Part shown: one piece after another, positions 12,500 through 24,000 of the stretch
Layout: the number at the start of each line of letters is the position of its first letter
Numbering within the stretch: the stretch's first letter is position 1
NCBI GenBank assembly: GCA_965153355.1
Contig: OZ231128.1
Coordinates: 13,144,001-13,208,000 of the forward strand
Direction of reading: 5' to 3'
Origin: Flaccisagitta enflata
Taxonomy: Eukaryota > Chaetognatha > Sagittoidea > Aphragmophora
Length of the DNA stretch: 64,000 bases
Notes under the pieces: generated by a model
Database searches by the model: none
What the model was told of the DNA's origin: nothing
Seen by the model: the letters and a program-made list of their open reading frames with translations, nothing else
Translations under genes and position numbers: made by a program

Positions 12500-13740
12500 G
12501 TTTAAGTGTAAAGACAAGCGCAAAGGGGAAAGACAAGAAGCGAGGGGAAAGACAAGCATGAGGGGAAAGACAAGCGAGGGGGGGAAAGACAAGCGCGAGG
12601 GGGAAAGACAAGCGCAAGGGGGAAAGACAAGCGTGAGGGGGAAAGACAAGCGTGGGGGGTAAAGACAAGCACAAGGGGGAAAGACAAGCGCGAGGGGAAA
12701 GACAAGCATGAGGGGGAAAGACAGCGTGAGGGAAAGACAAGCGCAAGACAAGCACAAGGGGGAAAGACAAGCGAGGGGAAAGACAAAGTACAGGGGGAAA
12801 GACAAGCAGGAGGGGGACAGACAAGCGCATTGAGGGGGAAAGACAAGCGCGAGGGGGAAAGACAAGCACGAGGGGGAAAGACAAGCACGAGGGGGAAAGA
12901 CAAGCACGAGGGGGAAAGACAAGCACGAGGGGGAAAGACAAGCACGAGGGGGAAAGACAAGCACGAGGGGGAAAGACAAGCGCGAGGGGGAAAGACAAGC
13001 GCGAGGGGGAAAGACAAGCGCGAGGGGGAAAGACAAGCGCGAGGGGGAAAGACAAGCGCGAGGGGGAAAGACAAGCGCGAGGGGGAAAGACAAGCATGCA
13101 GGGGGAAAGACAAGCCATGAAGGGGAAAGACAGGCTATGTGAAAGACAAGCACAAGGGGAAAGACACACGAGGGGAAAGACCATGAGGGGGAAAGACAAG
13201 TGGGAGGGGGAAAGATGCTATTTTAGGAAAGACAAGCACGAGGGGAAAGACAAGCACTAGGGGGAAAGACAAGCACGAGGGGGAAAGACAAGCACGAGGG
13301 GGAAAGACAAGCACGAGGGGGAAAGACAAGCACGAGGGGGAAAGACAAGCACGAGGGGGAAAGACAAGCACGAGGGGGAAAGACAAGCACGAGGGGGAAA
13401 GACAAGCACGAGGGGGAAAGACAAGCACGAGGGGGAAAGACAAGCACAGGGGGGAAAGACAAGCACGGGGGGGAAAGACAAGCACGAGGAGGAAAGACAA
13501 GCAGGAGGGGGAAAGACAAGCAGGAGGGGGAAAGACAAGCATGAGGTAGAAAGACAAGCACAAGGGGGAAGGCAAGCACAATGGGAAAAGACAAGGATAA
13601 GGGGGAAAGACAAGGATAAGGGGGAAAGACAAGGATAAGGGGGAAAAACAAGGTTAAGGGGGAAAGACAAGGATAAGGGGGAAAGACAAGGATAAGGGGG
13701 AAAAACAAGGTTAAGGAGGAAAAACAAGAACAAGAGAGAA
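12500..13740. repeat. 19-bp purine-rich satellite
   Basis: About 65 tandem copies of GAGGGGGAAAGACAAGCAC-type units. Homogeneous blocks (12830-13090 and 13240-13450) are flanked by diverged units. Because 19 is not a multiple of 3, long frames in every register repeat every 19 residues; the 261-aa and 177-aa minus frames are artefacts. Confidence 0.97.
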
Positions 13741-13803
13741 AGAGATAGACAAACATGAATCAGAGAGACTAGTAAACAGCCAGATTTCAAGAGGGGGAGT
13801 TAG

Positions 13804-14608
13804 AACAAGGCCGGATGCACAGCCACTAGTTGCCACTGTACTTTCAAAAAGAATCTGAATGAAAAATCACATAACTGTGGGTTTCTCTGCATTTTTGTGT
13901 AGTGTTGGGGTGTGATAACATTTACCTAGCCAAAATAAAATCATTCACCGAGCGCTTTTTGAGTAATCTTCAAAATGGAAAAAAATTACACCCATTTTCA
14001 ATGAAGATTTTACTGAGTTGTATTGACCTATTTTTTGACTCCATATTGTTAATCTACTCAAAATTCCCTTTCATTTGATAGGTCGCACTACATACTTTTG
14101 TAAAAAATCAAAATTTTGAGTCACCGTTACAAAAAAGTAACGGTGGCTCAAAAAATAGAAACTTTATTTCAAAATCAAACCATATAGTGTGACCTATCAA
14201 ATGAAAGGGAATTTTGCATAGATTAACAATATGAAGTCAAAAAATAGATCAATATAACTCAGTAGAATCTTCATTGAAAATGGGTTCAATTTTTTTCCAT
14301 TTTGAAGATTACTCAAAAAGCGCTCGGTGAATGATTTTATTCTGGCCAGTTACATGTTATCACACCCCAACACTACACAAAAATGCAGAGAAACCCTCAG
14401 TTATGTGATTTTTCACTCAGATTTTTTTTTTAAAGCACAGTGTTGCGGACAGGTGGGCAGGGGCGGAAATGCATGTTTTCCCACTTTTCAACTTGATCAT
14501 TACAGACCGACAGACGGACAGACCGACGGATGGATGGACTGACAGGCGGACTGACTGACAGACGGACGGACAAAGCCTCTTATAGAGTTGCGTGTCCGCA
14601 ACTAAAAA
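13804..14608 (+). mobile_element. Family A1 element interrupted by a nested transposon
   Basis: The 5' part (AACAAGGCCGGATGCAC ... AGTTGC, 13804-13833) and the 3' part (14443-14608) are split by the 609-bp element at 13834-14442. Rejoined, the 5' subterminal motif is AGTTGCGGACA. That is the exact reverse complement of TGTCCGCAACT in the 3' hairpin (14586-14603). CTAAAAA ends the element. Confidence 0.85.
13834..14442. mobile_element. 609-bp foldback transposon, CACTGT termini, 4-bp TSD
   Basis: Two arms of about 300 bases are nearly perfect inverted repeats meeting at about 14137 (GTCACCGTTAC / GTAACGGTGGC). Termini are CACTGTACTTT and, in reverse, CACTGTGCTTT. The target TTGC is duplicated at 13830-13833 and 14443-14446. 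The interrupted family A copy shows the pre-insertion site. CAC-type ends with a 4-bp duplication suggest a non-autonomous Chapaev-like (CMC) element; that assignment is inference. Confidence 0.85.
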
Positions 14609-14754
14609 GGGAGGTAGGCTACTGAAGGAGAAGACCTATACTACCATCCTGGGCAAAAGATAGAGGAGTAGCAAATACAACGAGCACTGGATGAGAGACA
14701 AACATCAGGGGCAGAGACAAAACACGGGGGTGGAAATGGCAAGCCGGGACATGC

Positions 14755-14759
<5 letters not shown>

Positions 14760-14839
<80 letters not shown>

Positions 14840-14852
14840 AGAGAGAGAATCA
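14760..14852. repeat. (GA)n microsatellite
   Basis: About 45 GA units with one interruption near 14836. Confidence 0.97.
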
Positions 14853-14922
14853 CCCACACAAACACACGCACACACCCACTCAAACACACTTTGGCGCATG
14901 CACACGCGCGCGTGAACACGGG

Positions 14923-14929
<7 letters not shown>

Positions 14930-15000
<71 letters not shown>
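14930..15000. repeat. (CA)n microsatellite
   Basis: About 35 CA units preceded by a GCGCGC-rich lead. Confidence 0.97.
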
Positions 15001-15002
<2 letters not shown>

Positions 15003-15344
15003 GACTGGCGATAGAGAAAAACTTGTTTTAGAAAAAGAGTCAGAAGGGTAAAACGAGCCGGGATGGTGAATCAGAGCCACAAGGGTCAAACATAGGGACA
15101 GCCACAAGGATAAAAAATAGTTACCAGGGGGAAAGAGAACTACAAAAAGGAAAAATGTCAAGGGAAAAGAACAATCACAAAGGGAGAAAGACAGAAAAAA
15201 GAGGGAGAGACAGCCACAAGAGAGAAAACTTGTCATATTTAAGATTAGACATTGACTAGGGGACAGGCAGAAATAATGGACAGCCGTGGGGGAGGAGGGT
15301 CAACAAGGACATGTAGCTAGGATATGTAGGAAATGTAGCTTTTA

Positions 15345-15418
15345 GACTCGGAACGACTGACCAATGGACCAACAAATGAATAAAGCCTCCTATAAACTTG
15401 CGTGTCCGCAACTAAAAA
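15345..15418 (+). mobile_element. Family A1 3' end
   Basis: GACTGACCAATGGACCAAC, AAAGCCTCCTATAAAC and a near-hairpin ACTTGCGTGTCCGCAACT, then AAAAA. No convincing 5' head; AACAAGGAC at 15302 is a weak candidate. Confidence 0.6.
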
Positions 15419-15528
15419 TGAGAAAGCAAGAGACAAAATCAGACAAATAGACAGAGATACAGTGAAAGTGATAAAACCTTACAAGTTAAAGTGATTTCTG
15501 CAGAACGACCACATTGCATTACCTGCAG

Positions 15529-18500
15529 GTTTTGAAACTTGTGTTTAATCACTTGACGAAAGATGAATTGGAAGGCGTCCCATCCCGTTCCTTCGTCTCA
15601 AGGGTGCTTACGGAAGCCCATCTCATATTGAAGACTCAGCTGAAGGAGAAAATCGAAAATGATGACAACTTGACGCTTACATGTGATGCAGCTACCCACA
15701 GCTCCACCCACTATTTCGGAAGTCAATTACACTTCTCTGATGCCTCTCGACTAGTTATGGGTACTTCTTAACCATTCACGTTGGCAATATGACTTCAATA
15801 CATGAAGAAAAGATGTACAATACACCTTGATCTGAGGGCTCAGAAAACCCAGGATGAATCTCAATTGCTTAGATTACATGAAAAGCATACTTCTTGTTGC
15901 CCCAGTAAAATGAAATTTTGCATGAAGAAAGCTGATGGTTATGCAGAGCTTCAGTTAAAATTTCATCTCACTGGGTTAACTAGAAGTATGCTTTTCACGT
16001 AAATCAAGCTATTGAAATAAGCCAGATTCATCTCGGGTTTTTCTCAGCCCCCAGATCAAGGTGCAATACCCAGATGGTACAGTACATTCCACGCAAACTT
16101 AATTTAAACTGAAGGATGAATTTTTGATTCCTTAATTTCATTTCCTTAGCTTTATTTTTAAAATCTAAATTAATTAAAAAACATTTAATTCCTTGAACAT
16201 ATTCAACTGAATTTAACTGAAATTAAAGTCTATGAAGACATCATTTGAGAGTGTTCCAACCTAAACCATTAAATTCAGCAAAATCAGCTCAATGGAATAA
16301 TTTTTACAGGTTTTACAGCCCTTAAGTTTTTCAGGACAATAGTTTTATAAAAGAAATTGGACAATTATCCTAAAAAACTTAAATTAGCCATAAAACCAAT
16401 TACAATTGGTAATTGAACTGATTTTTTTTCCAAAATACATAAAATATTTTGCTGAATCTAATGGTCTAGGTTAGAACACTTTAAAATGATGTCTTCAAGG
16501 ACTTGAAATCATGCATTATATTTAACCGCCTAATGTGAATTAAGCATCCTATAACTAGCATAAATACCAAAAATGAAGCTAAGGAAATAAAGTTAAGGTA
16601 ACCAAAATTCATCCTCAAGTTTTGGTTGAGTTTGCTCGGAATGTACTGTAGGTCACTATAACTGTCCTCTGTAGCTCTTTGGAATAGCCAAGGGCTAAAG
16701 TGGTTGAGCGCTTATTTTAAAGCCATCTTATCAGGTAGCTTCTGAGCATAAAATCGTGTGAACAAATTCTTAACAATAAGGCAGAAAAAACTTAAGTACA
16801 AAAAGTATAAAAAGCTTACTTCTAGTCAGCCTAGTGTGCTGAAATTTCAACTGAAGTAGCCCAAATATGTTGGGACACTTTAGAAAAAATGACGTCTTAC
16901 CAGGAAACTAGAGGTAAGCTTTCTATGCTTTTTATACTAAGGGTTCTCCACCTAATTTTAAACATGCGTTACCATTTACTCAAACTTAAAAACTTACCTG
17001 ATCCATAGCAATGAAACCAGTCGCAACAGAAACGGCTGCGTCGACAGTTGATTTGATTGTTGAGCAGCTGTGGTCGATCATCTACGCTGGCAGACCTGTT
17101 GAAGAAAAACCAGAGAACCTGTTAAAGATACTCGCAAAATACATGATGAAAATCCCGAATGCATTGACAGATCAAACGAATGTCATGCCAGCTTTCGTCA
17201 CGCTATTTCAAAATTACAAGGAGAAGCTTTTGCCTCAACTGGAATGTGAAAACTTGAATGCGGAGGAAAAAAAGGAGCTAGCGCGAATGAATCATTTCTT
17301 CTGCAAAATGCATTTGTTATCGAATGGAGGTATGCACTATGCAGAGAATATGTTTCATTTACACAAGTTGTTTCAATTCGAAAATTTGAAATCAAGCCTG
17401 GATACACGGCTACCCCAGTCCGTGCGGATGGACAGGGGCCATATTTGAGGTCACTTGACCATTTGGGTAGGAGCAGTGAGATAAAAAAAATAAAAGAATC
17501 AAAATTGTTAAAAAGTATGTGACCAACAGATAGACAGACCGATGGACAAAGCAGGGTGTGGAGTTGCGTGCACGCGACTAAAAAGCTGTTCAAAGTCGCG
17601 TGCTACGCAACTCTACACCCCGCTTCCATCAGTTTGTCTGTCCATCAGTCCGATCGTCACACTACTTCATACAGCGGTAATGTTTTTTTTGCCCTACTGC
17701 TCCTGCCCAAATGCTCCACTTCTCTCAAATATGGCCTCCACCCGCCCGCGCTCAACTGGGGTAGCCCTGTTAAAAGCGCATACCTGAATTGAAACATTTT
17801 TTGTCAGATGGGAATCACACATGTTGTACGTTTTGTCAATACAAAATTTCAAGTTTGATTGAGAATTCAGATATAAATATCGTAGGTTCTCAATGCAACA
17901 TGAAAGTTTGTATTATCAAAGCGTTCAACCGGTTTGATTCACAGTTGAAAAAAAATGTTCTCAAACCATTTTTACATCATTCATGACAAGAAAACTTACC
18001 GTCATCAGGAACCTCTACTATGTCGGCACTCACAACCTACGAAACTGAGTACTTCAAAAACAAACCTGCAACTGAGAAGAATCCGTTTGCTTTTCCGGGA
18101 GAGACGCCAGCGGTCCTTCGTCTTGTAAAAAACGCAAGTTCGGTCTTCCATCCCCACAAGCAAGAGTCGAATTGGAAGAGGGTGGTCCAGTGGAACGCCT
18201 ACAGAGAGAACAAAGGAATAAAAGAAAACGTAGTTCATTTTGAGCACACCCGAGCCGGAATAGTTTTTCCTGGAGCTACGCGTGTCTTGTTCCTCTCTAA
18301 ACACATGGAAGAATTCTTGAAGGATGAAACCTCGAGCATTCATCAAAGTATGATGTTTGACCTACAACACCAACTCTGCCTTGAGGAATTGTTTGCTGTC
18401 GCGGTTTTTGACGTGGAGGTTGTCGACCCATTTTGGCGCAGCTTTTATGGCAGAGTGATCAACGGGAAATATGTAAAAGAAACTGTCCATATATTGGACA

Positions 18501-20216
18501 TGGTTGACATCATCAAATCACTGAGAGATTACCTGGAAAAGATGACTAGGGACAGCTCTTCAATGCTTTCCGGCAATTCTCCTTTTGACCCTGGTTTCCT
18601 GGAACAGAAAAAAGTTGAACGAGTCATTGAAAGCTTGCCTTCTGAAGTTACGACCAGGTATAAAGATTAAAACATTCAAATTTTAGCCAGCTTACATTGT
18701 ATAAATTACTTCAAGCTTTTCGATACAACAACTTACCTTGATTCAACTTGAGTGATGAACCATTATATTTTGATAGCCGCTCCACACTTCTGAGGAGGAA
18801 ATTATTGAATGAACCAAGAAGGTTCTTCAATAATTTCCACCTCAGAAGATAAAAACCTGAAAAAGAAAGAGATAAAAGCAAGAAACATGATGATTCACAA
18901 CATACCAAACATCAGTTTCAAATAATCTTGCAAAGTAGTTTTCAATTTATCAGGCATGAGCTTGATAAAGTGTAAATCACTTTGCTAGAATATTTGCAAC
19001 TGATGTCTCGGTATGTTTTGAATCATCAACGCAAATGATAAAGTTATGAAAATTTAGTAAACCAATACAAATTACACAATTCAACTTAAAGATACTAAAT
19101 ACACTTACCTGAAATTGTCCTTATAGATCCAACATTATCGCAATTCTTCAAATTTTGGCGACCGCCTTTCTCCACACTGTTGAAACCCAATCGTCGTCGA
19201 TGCTTGAAGGCGGGGAATGGTTCCAACGAAAAGACGATCCCAAACTACGAAAGATCTGCCAAAGTGTGCCTGTAACAAATCAAAGAGGAGAGGGCGATTT
19301 TGGAACTCTTCGTCAGATGATTGATACGCAACCATCCGCCAATCCCACAACGCTGGAAACGCAATTAATGCTCAAATTTAATCGACCCATGGGAAGCTAT
19401 TTCATAAATAAAACTGACCAAGAAAAGGCAACCTTGTGGAAGGAAGCACGCCATTCTTACTCTAGAAGAAAAATCGAGGAAAAGAAAGAAAAAGAAGCCT
19501 TTCGCGATGCTATCTCTGATCATAAACAATCAATTGCGGAGAGTAAAAAGACTAAACAATTACAAGCAGGACAAAAAGCAAACTCAATCTGTATCCAGCT
19601 TACCTCTGAATATGGTGGTCCATGGTCAAGAGATGAAATTCGTGAAAAACTGCGTCCTTATCCTGAAAAGAAAAAATTAGAGGCAGTCATATTGATGATT
19701 GAGTACCTAACGAAAATATGTAAAGCAATCGTCCCATCCAAAGATGTCACCAAGAAGTCAAAAGCCAAACGTCTCTTCAATCTAACTGAAAAGCTATCTC
19801 ATCTCGATCAGCTGTATGAAAACAATCCTCACCTGTGTCATGTCCACGAAAGAGTTGATCCAGAAAACCAGTTAACGCCCCAAATTCCGACGGTATCGCG
19901 CGCGGCCGAAGCACGTTCTGTGATTGAAATCATAAAGAGAAAAACGGAATTAGGAAAACAGAGGATAGCTGTCCGTCGAGCAAAACAAAAACTTCTGAAG
20001 TTCATCAGCAACCCTGACTTACTTACCTGCACATCATTCAAACGGAAGTGCGCCTTGAATGGCCAATACCAGTGGACGAGGGGCAAAGTTCTTCATCCTG
20101 TTCAAACGAAAAAGGGAATAATGTTCAAAGTCAATATTTGCAACAAAGTTCAACAGATCAACCTATTAAATGAACTAAAGCAAGGGAAAATTTTTTTCCT
20201 TGATAATGCTAATTAA
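15529..20216 (+). CDS. Transposase-like protein of an uncharacterised RNase H-fold family, multi-exon, probably disrupted
   Basis: I recognise a protein family common in invertebrates and fish, with no named function that I know of. Visible exons: 15529-15760; 17009 to about 17393; 18009-18657; 19127-20216 (stop TAA). The first and last introns have GT-AG borders and matching phases (G|GTACTT to CATAG|CA, phase 1; AG|GTATAA to TATAG|A, phase 2). Exon 1 reads VPSRSFVSRVL then LTCDAATHS (likely first catalytic D). Exon 2 has NALTDQTNVM (second D) and MNHFFCKMHLL, a CxxH motif as in hAT-like and related transposases. Exon 3 has FPGATRVLFLSKH and DPFWRSFY. Exon 4 has VPVTNQRGEGDFGTL and a lysine-rich tail. 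The 5' end is not found. Two family A repeats sit where exon 2 should end, adding an in-frame stop at 17446, so it may be a pseudogene or a spliced-out insertion. A domesticated host gene is also possible. Confidence 0.7.
15823..16063. mobile_element. 241-bp MITE, CACCTTG termini, 5-bp TSD
   Basis: Arms of about 75 bases are inverted repeats: CACCTTGATCTGAGGGCT at the left, and in reverse CACCTTGATCTGGGGGCT at the right. CAATA occurs immediately outside both ends (15818-15822, 16064-16068). It lies in intron 1 of the transposase-like gene. Superfamily not assigned. Confidence 0.7.
16080..16648. mobile_element. 569-bp mariner-like MITE with TA duplication
   Basis: CAGTACATTCCACGCAAACT at the left is matched in reverse at the right by CAGTACATTCCGAGCAAACT. 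Inverted similarity continues inward (AGGATGAATTTT). TA flanks both ends (16078-16079, 16649-16650). Size and structure resemble the element at 51815-52389. It sits in intron 1 of the transposase-like gene. Confidence 0.75.
16788..16950. repeat. Imperfect inverted repeat
   Basis: AAAGTATAAAAAGCTTACTT is followed about 120 bases later by GGTAAGCTTTCTATGCTTTT and TATACT. Probably an old short MITE near the end of intron 1. Confidence 0.4.
17394..17584 (+). mobile_element. Family A0 copy inserted at exon 2 of the transposase-like gene
   Basis: AAGCCTGGATACACGGCTACC leads through GGACAGGGGCCATATTTGAGG and GGGTAGGAGCAGTGAG to AAGCAGGGTGTGGAGTTGCG, TGCACGCGACTAAAAA. The coding frame of exon 2 runs straight into it and stops at 17446-17448. 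Confidence 0.8.
17594..17772 (-). mobile_element. Second family A0 copy, tail to tail
   Basis: Opposite orientation, starting with the 3' hairpin (AGTCGCGTGCTACGCAACT) only 9 bases from the first copy's tail and ending at GGGGTAGCCCTGTT. The flanks GTTTCAATTC (17369-17378) and GAATTGAAAC (about 17785-17794) are themselves inverted. The pair therefore lies in a larger palindrome. Confidence 0.75.
18788..18848. repeat. Strong hairpin in intron 3 of the transposase-like gene
   Basis: CTTCTGAGGAGGAAATTATT and AATAATTTCCACCTCAGAAG form a stem of about 22 bp with one mismatch, around a loop holding GAACC and GGTTC. Probably a short MITE. A structured RNA is possible but unsupported. Confidence 0.6.
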
Positions 20217-20564
20217 ATGAACGCATACTTTCTAACTGTGTCAAATACTTTGTACAACAGGTCTTTTGAGTTGCATTTTTCATCTATCATTACTTTGTTC
20301 ATTGTCTGTTACAGACAAAGAGCAATGTCATGATAATTGAAAAAAAATCAATTCTAAAGACCTGTTGAAATTCATAGAGCAGCACCAACTTACCTTTTAG
20401 ATTGAACCACCAATAGTTTGCAAGAATTGTCGGGCAGCAAAACAGACCTGAAGATAAAAGAAAAATTATGGAGCAACTTAGATTCAAAGAATCAATCAAC
20501 AAAAGTGACACACAAAATGGACATGCGGACATATACAGTGACAAAAATACAGATTAACACAGTG

Positions 20565-20720
20565 AACAAGGCCGAATACATGGCCATCAGTTGCGGTTGG
20601 GTGGGCAGGGGTGGATATGCGCATTTTCCCACTTTTTGACTCGTGCTTACGGACGGACAGACAGACCGACCGACGGACAGACCAAGCCTCTATATAGAGT
20701 TGCATGTCCGCAATGAAAAA
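20565..20720 (+). mobile_element. Family A1 element
   Basis: AACAAGGCCGAATACATGG, AGTTGCGG, GGTGGGCAGGGGTGGATATG, TTTCCCACTTTTTGACTCG, a GGAC run, then AAGCCTCTATATAG and a decayed hairpin AGTTGCATGTCCGCAATG. It lies 350 bases past the transposase-like gene. That gap holds a weak inverted repeat (ACAGGTCTTTT at 20259 / AAAGACCTGTT at 20356). Confidence 0.75.
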
Positions 20721-20770
20721 GAGAGCCAAATGTCCAGACATACAAAAAAACACAGGCATTTTTGCAGCAA

Positions 20771-20799
20771 GACACACACACACACACGCACACACACAC

Positions 20800-20877
<78 letters not shown>
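20771..20877. repeat. (CA)n microsatellite
   Basis: About 50 CA units with a few GC and TT interruptions at the start. Confidence 0.97.
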
Positions 20878-20879
<2 letters not shown>

Positions 20880-21095
20880 CCAGACAGACACAAACACAGA
20901 CTCCAACACCCAGTGCTCAGAGATAGAAAAACATGCTCCTATAGAGATATCTAGTACATCCAGTCTGCAGAGAGAAACATGCAGGCCCATGCAGCCAGAG
21001 AGATACACATACCTACAGAGAAAGTCATGTAACCAAAGAGACACAAATACACTCAGTCAGGGACAAGCACTGACTGATGCAGCAAGTAAAAGCGA

Positions 21096-23690
21096 CAAAC
21101 CTCGGACAAAGCGATGAACCTCGGACAAAGCGACAAACCTCTGACAAAGCGACAAACCTTGGACAAAGCGACGAACCTTGGACAAAGCGACGAACCTTGG
21201 ACAAAGCGACAAACCTTGGACAAAGCGACAAACCTTGGACAAAGCGACGAACCTTGGACAAAGCGACGAACCTTGGACAAAGCGACGAACCTTGGACAAA
21301 GCGACGAACCTTGGACAAAGCGACGAACCTTGGATAAAGCGACGAACCTCGGACAAAGCGACGAACCTCGGACAAAGCGACAAACCTTGGACAAAGTGAC
21401 AAACCTCGGACAAAGCGACGAACCTCGGACAAAGCGACGAACCTCGGACAAAGCGACTAACCTCGGACAAAGCAACAAACCTCGGACAAAGCGACAAACC
21501 TCGGACAAAGCGACAAACCTCGGACAAAGCGACGAACCTCGGACAAAGCGACGAACCTTGGACAAAGCGACGAACCTCGGACAAAGCAACGAACCTCGGA
21601 CAAAGCGACTAACCTTGGACAAAGCGACGAACCTCGGACAAAGCGACGAACCTCGGACAAAGCGACGAACCTCGGACAAAGCGACGAACCTCGGACAAAG
21701 CGACGAACCTCGAACAAAGCGACGAACCTTGGACAAAGCGATGAACCTCGGGCAAAGCGATGAACCTCGGGCAAAGCTACAAACCGTGGACAAAGTGATG
21801 AACCGCGGACAAAGTGATGAACCGCGAACCTCAGACATGAGACAAACCTCGGACATGAGACGAACCTCAGACATGAGACAAACCTCGGACATGAGACGAA
21901 CCTCGGACATGAGACAAACCTCGGACATGAGAAGAACCTCGGACATGAGACGAACCTCGGACATGAGACGAACCTCTGACATGAGACGAACCTTGGACAT
22001 GAGACAAACCTCGGACATGAGACGAACCTCCAACATGAGACAAACCTCGGACATGAGACAAACCTCGGACATGAGACAAACCTCGGACATGAGACAAACC
22101 TCGGACATGAGACAAACCTCGGACATGAGACAAACCTCGGACATGAGACAAACCTCGGACATGAGATGAACCTTGGACATGAGACAAACCTCGGACATGA
22201 GACAAACCTCGGACATGAGACGAACCTTGGACATGAGACCAACCTCGGACATGAGACAAACCTCCGACATGAGACGAACCTCCGACATGAGACGAACCTC
22301 GGACATGAGACGAACCTCGGACATGAGACGAACCTCGGACATGAGACAAACCTCGGACATGAGACAAACCTCGGACATGAGACAAACCTCGGACATGAGA
22401 CAAACCTCGGACATGAGACAAACCTCGGACATGAGACAAACCTCGGACATGAGACAAACCTCGGACATGAGACAAACCTCGGACATGAGACCAACCTCGG
22501 ACATGAGACCAACCTCGGACATGAGACCAACCTCGGACATGAGACCAACCTCGGACATAAGACGAACCTCGGACATAAGACGAACCTCGGACATAAGACG
22601 AACCTCGGACATAAGACGAACCTCGGACATAAGACGAACCTAGGACATAAGACGAACCTCGGACATAAGACGAACCTTGGACATAAGACGAACCTCGGAC
22701 ATAAGACGAACCTCAGACATAAGACGAACCTCAGACATAAGACGAACCTCGGACATAAGACGAACCTCGGACATAAGACGAACCTCGGACGTAAGACGAA
22801 CCTCGGACATAAGACGAACCTCGGACGTAAGACAAACCTCGGACGTAAGACCAACCTCGGACGTAAGACCAACCTCGGACATAAGATGAACCTGGGACGT
22901 AAGACGAACCTCGGACGTAAGACAAACCTCGGACATAAGACAAACCTCGGACATAAGACGAACCTCGGACATAAGACGTACCTCGGACATAAGACGAACC
23001 TCGGACATAAGACGAACCTCGGACATAAGACGAACCTCGGACATAAGACGAACCTCGGACACAAGACGAACCTTGGACATAAGACGAACCTCGGACATAA
23101 GACGAACCTCGGACATAAGACGAACCTTGGACATAAGACGAACCTCGGACATAAGACGAACCTCGGACATAAGACAAACCTCGGACATAAGACAAACCTC
23201 GGACATAAGACAAACCTCGGACATAAGACAAACCTCGGACAAAATGAAGAACCTCGGACAAAATGATGAACCTCGGACAAAATGATGAACCTCGGACAAA
23301 ATGATGAACCTCGGACAAAATGATGAACCTCGGACAAAATGATGAACCTGGGACAAAATGATGAACCTGGGACAAAATGATGAACCTGGGACAAAATGAT
23401 GAACCTGGGACAAAATGATGAACCTCGGACAAAATGATGAACCTCGGACAAAATGATGAACTTTGGACAAAATGACAAACCTTGGACAAAATGACGAACC
23501 TTGGACAAAATGACGAATCTTAGACAAAATGACAAACCTCGGACAAAATGACAAACCTAGGACAAAATGACAAACCTAGGACAAAATGACAAACCTCGGA
23601 CAAAATGACAAACCTGGCACAAAATGTACCTCAGAAAAATAATGAACCTTGGACAAAACAACAAATATTGGACAAACGACAAACCTAGGA
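21096..23690. repeat. Multi-domain AACCTCGGACA satellite, 18/19-bp
   Basis: About 140 tandem units share the core AACCTCGGACA but fall into ordered blocks. At 21096-21800 the unit is 19 bp (AAGCGACG ending), at 21838-22555 18 bp (TGAGACG ending), at 22556-23240 18 bp (TAAGACG ending) and at 23240-23690 19 bp (AAATGATG ending). Two or three diverged units continue past the insertion at 23699 (to about 24035). The long frames on both strands (up to 692 residues) are artefacts. Confidence 0.97.
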
Positions 23691-23698
23691 CAAAACTA

Positions 23699-24000
23699 CA
23701 GGCCTGTATATTCTTCGGTGGGGGGGGGGGAAATCAAAGGGTCTGAAGATGGGGAAGGTAATCAAAGGGGAAAAAAGAGAAAAAAAGGAAATTTGGGGAA
23801 AATATAACTTTTTACTGTACCAAATCATAGTACTCAATTAGTAAAACACAATTTAACACTATTTAAACTTTTACTATATAGTTTCATCGCTATATGGGGA
23901 AGAAAATCATAGATTTAAAAATGTGACGCAACGCGTTGCGGGGAAAAAAATCAAAGACAGGGGGGGGGAATCAAAAGCGACTCAAGAATATACACCCCTG
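23699..24000. mobile_element. 302-bp hAT-type MITE with 8-bp TSD
   Basis: Termini are CAGGCCTGTATATTCTT and, in reverse, CAGGGGTGTATATTCTT. The target CAAAACTA is duplicated exactly at 23691-23698 and 24001-24008. CAGGGGTGTA-type ends with an 8-bp duplication are typical of hAT. The interior is AT-rich with G runs at both sides (23720-23730 and 23961-23968) and no coding capacity. It interrupts the satellite array. Confidence 0.88.

Noticed and set aside
12414-13790. Proline/cysteine-rich minus-strand proteins
   Set aside because: Artefacts of the 19-bp GAGGGGGAAAGACAAGCAC satellite; three overlapping frames give the same pattern.
17808-17881. Extra exon between exons 2 and 3 of the transposase-like gene
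   Set aside because: The TTTTTTGTCAG acceptor is good, but the only nearby donor gives a phase that does not match exon 3, and the family has no obvious counterpart.
21053-23554. Very long open frames (up to 692 residues) on both strands
   Set aside because: They fall in 18/19-bp tandem repeats, are open in several registers at once, and their translations only mirror the repeat period.
21096-23690. CRISPR-like regular array
   Set aside because: There are no unique spacers between repeats, no cas genes, and the context has introns and eukaryotic transposons.
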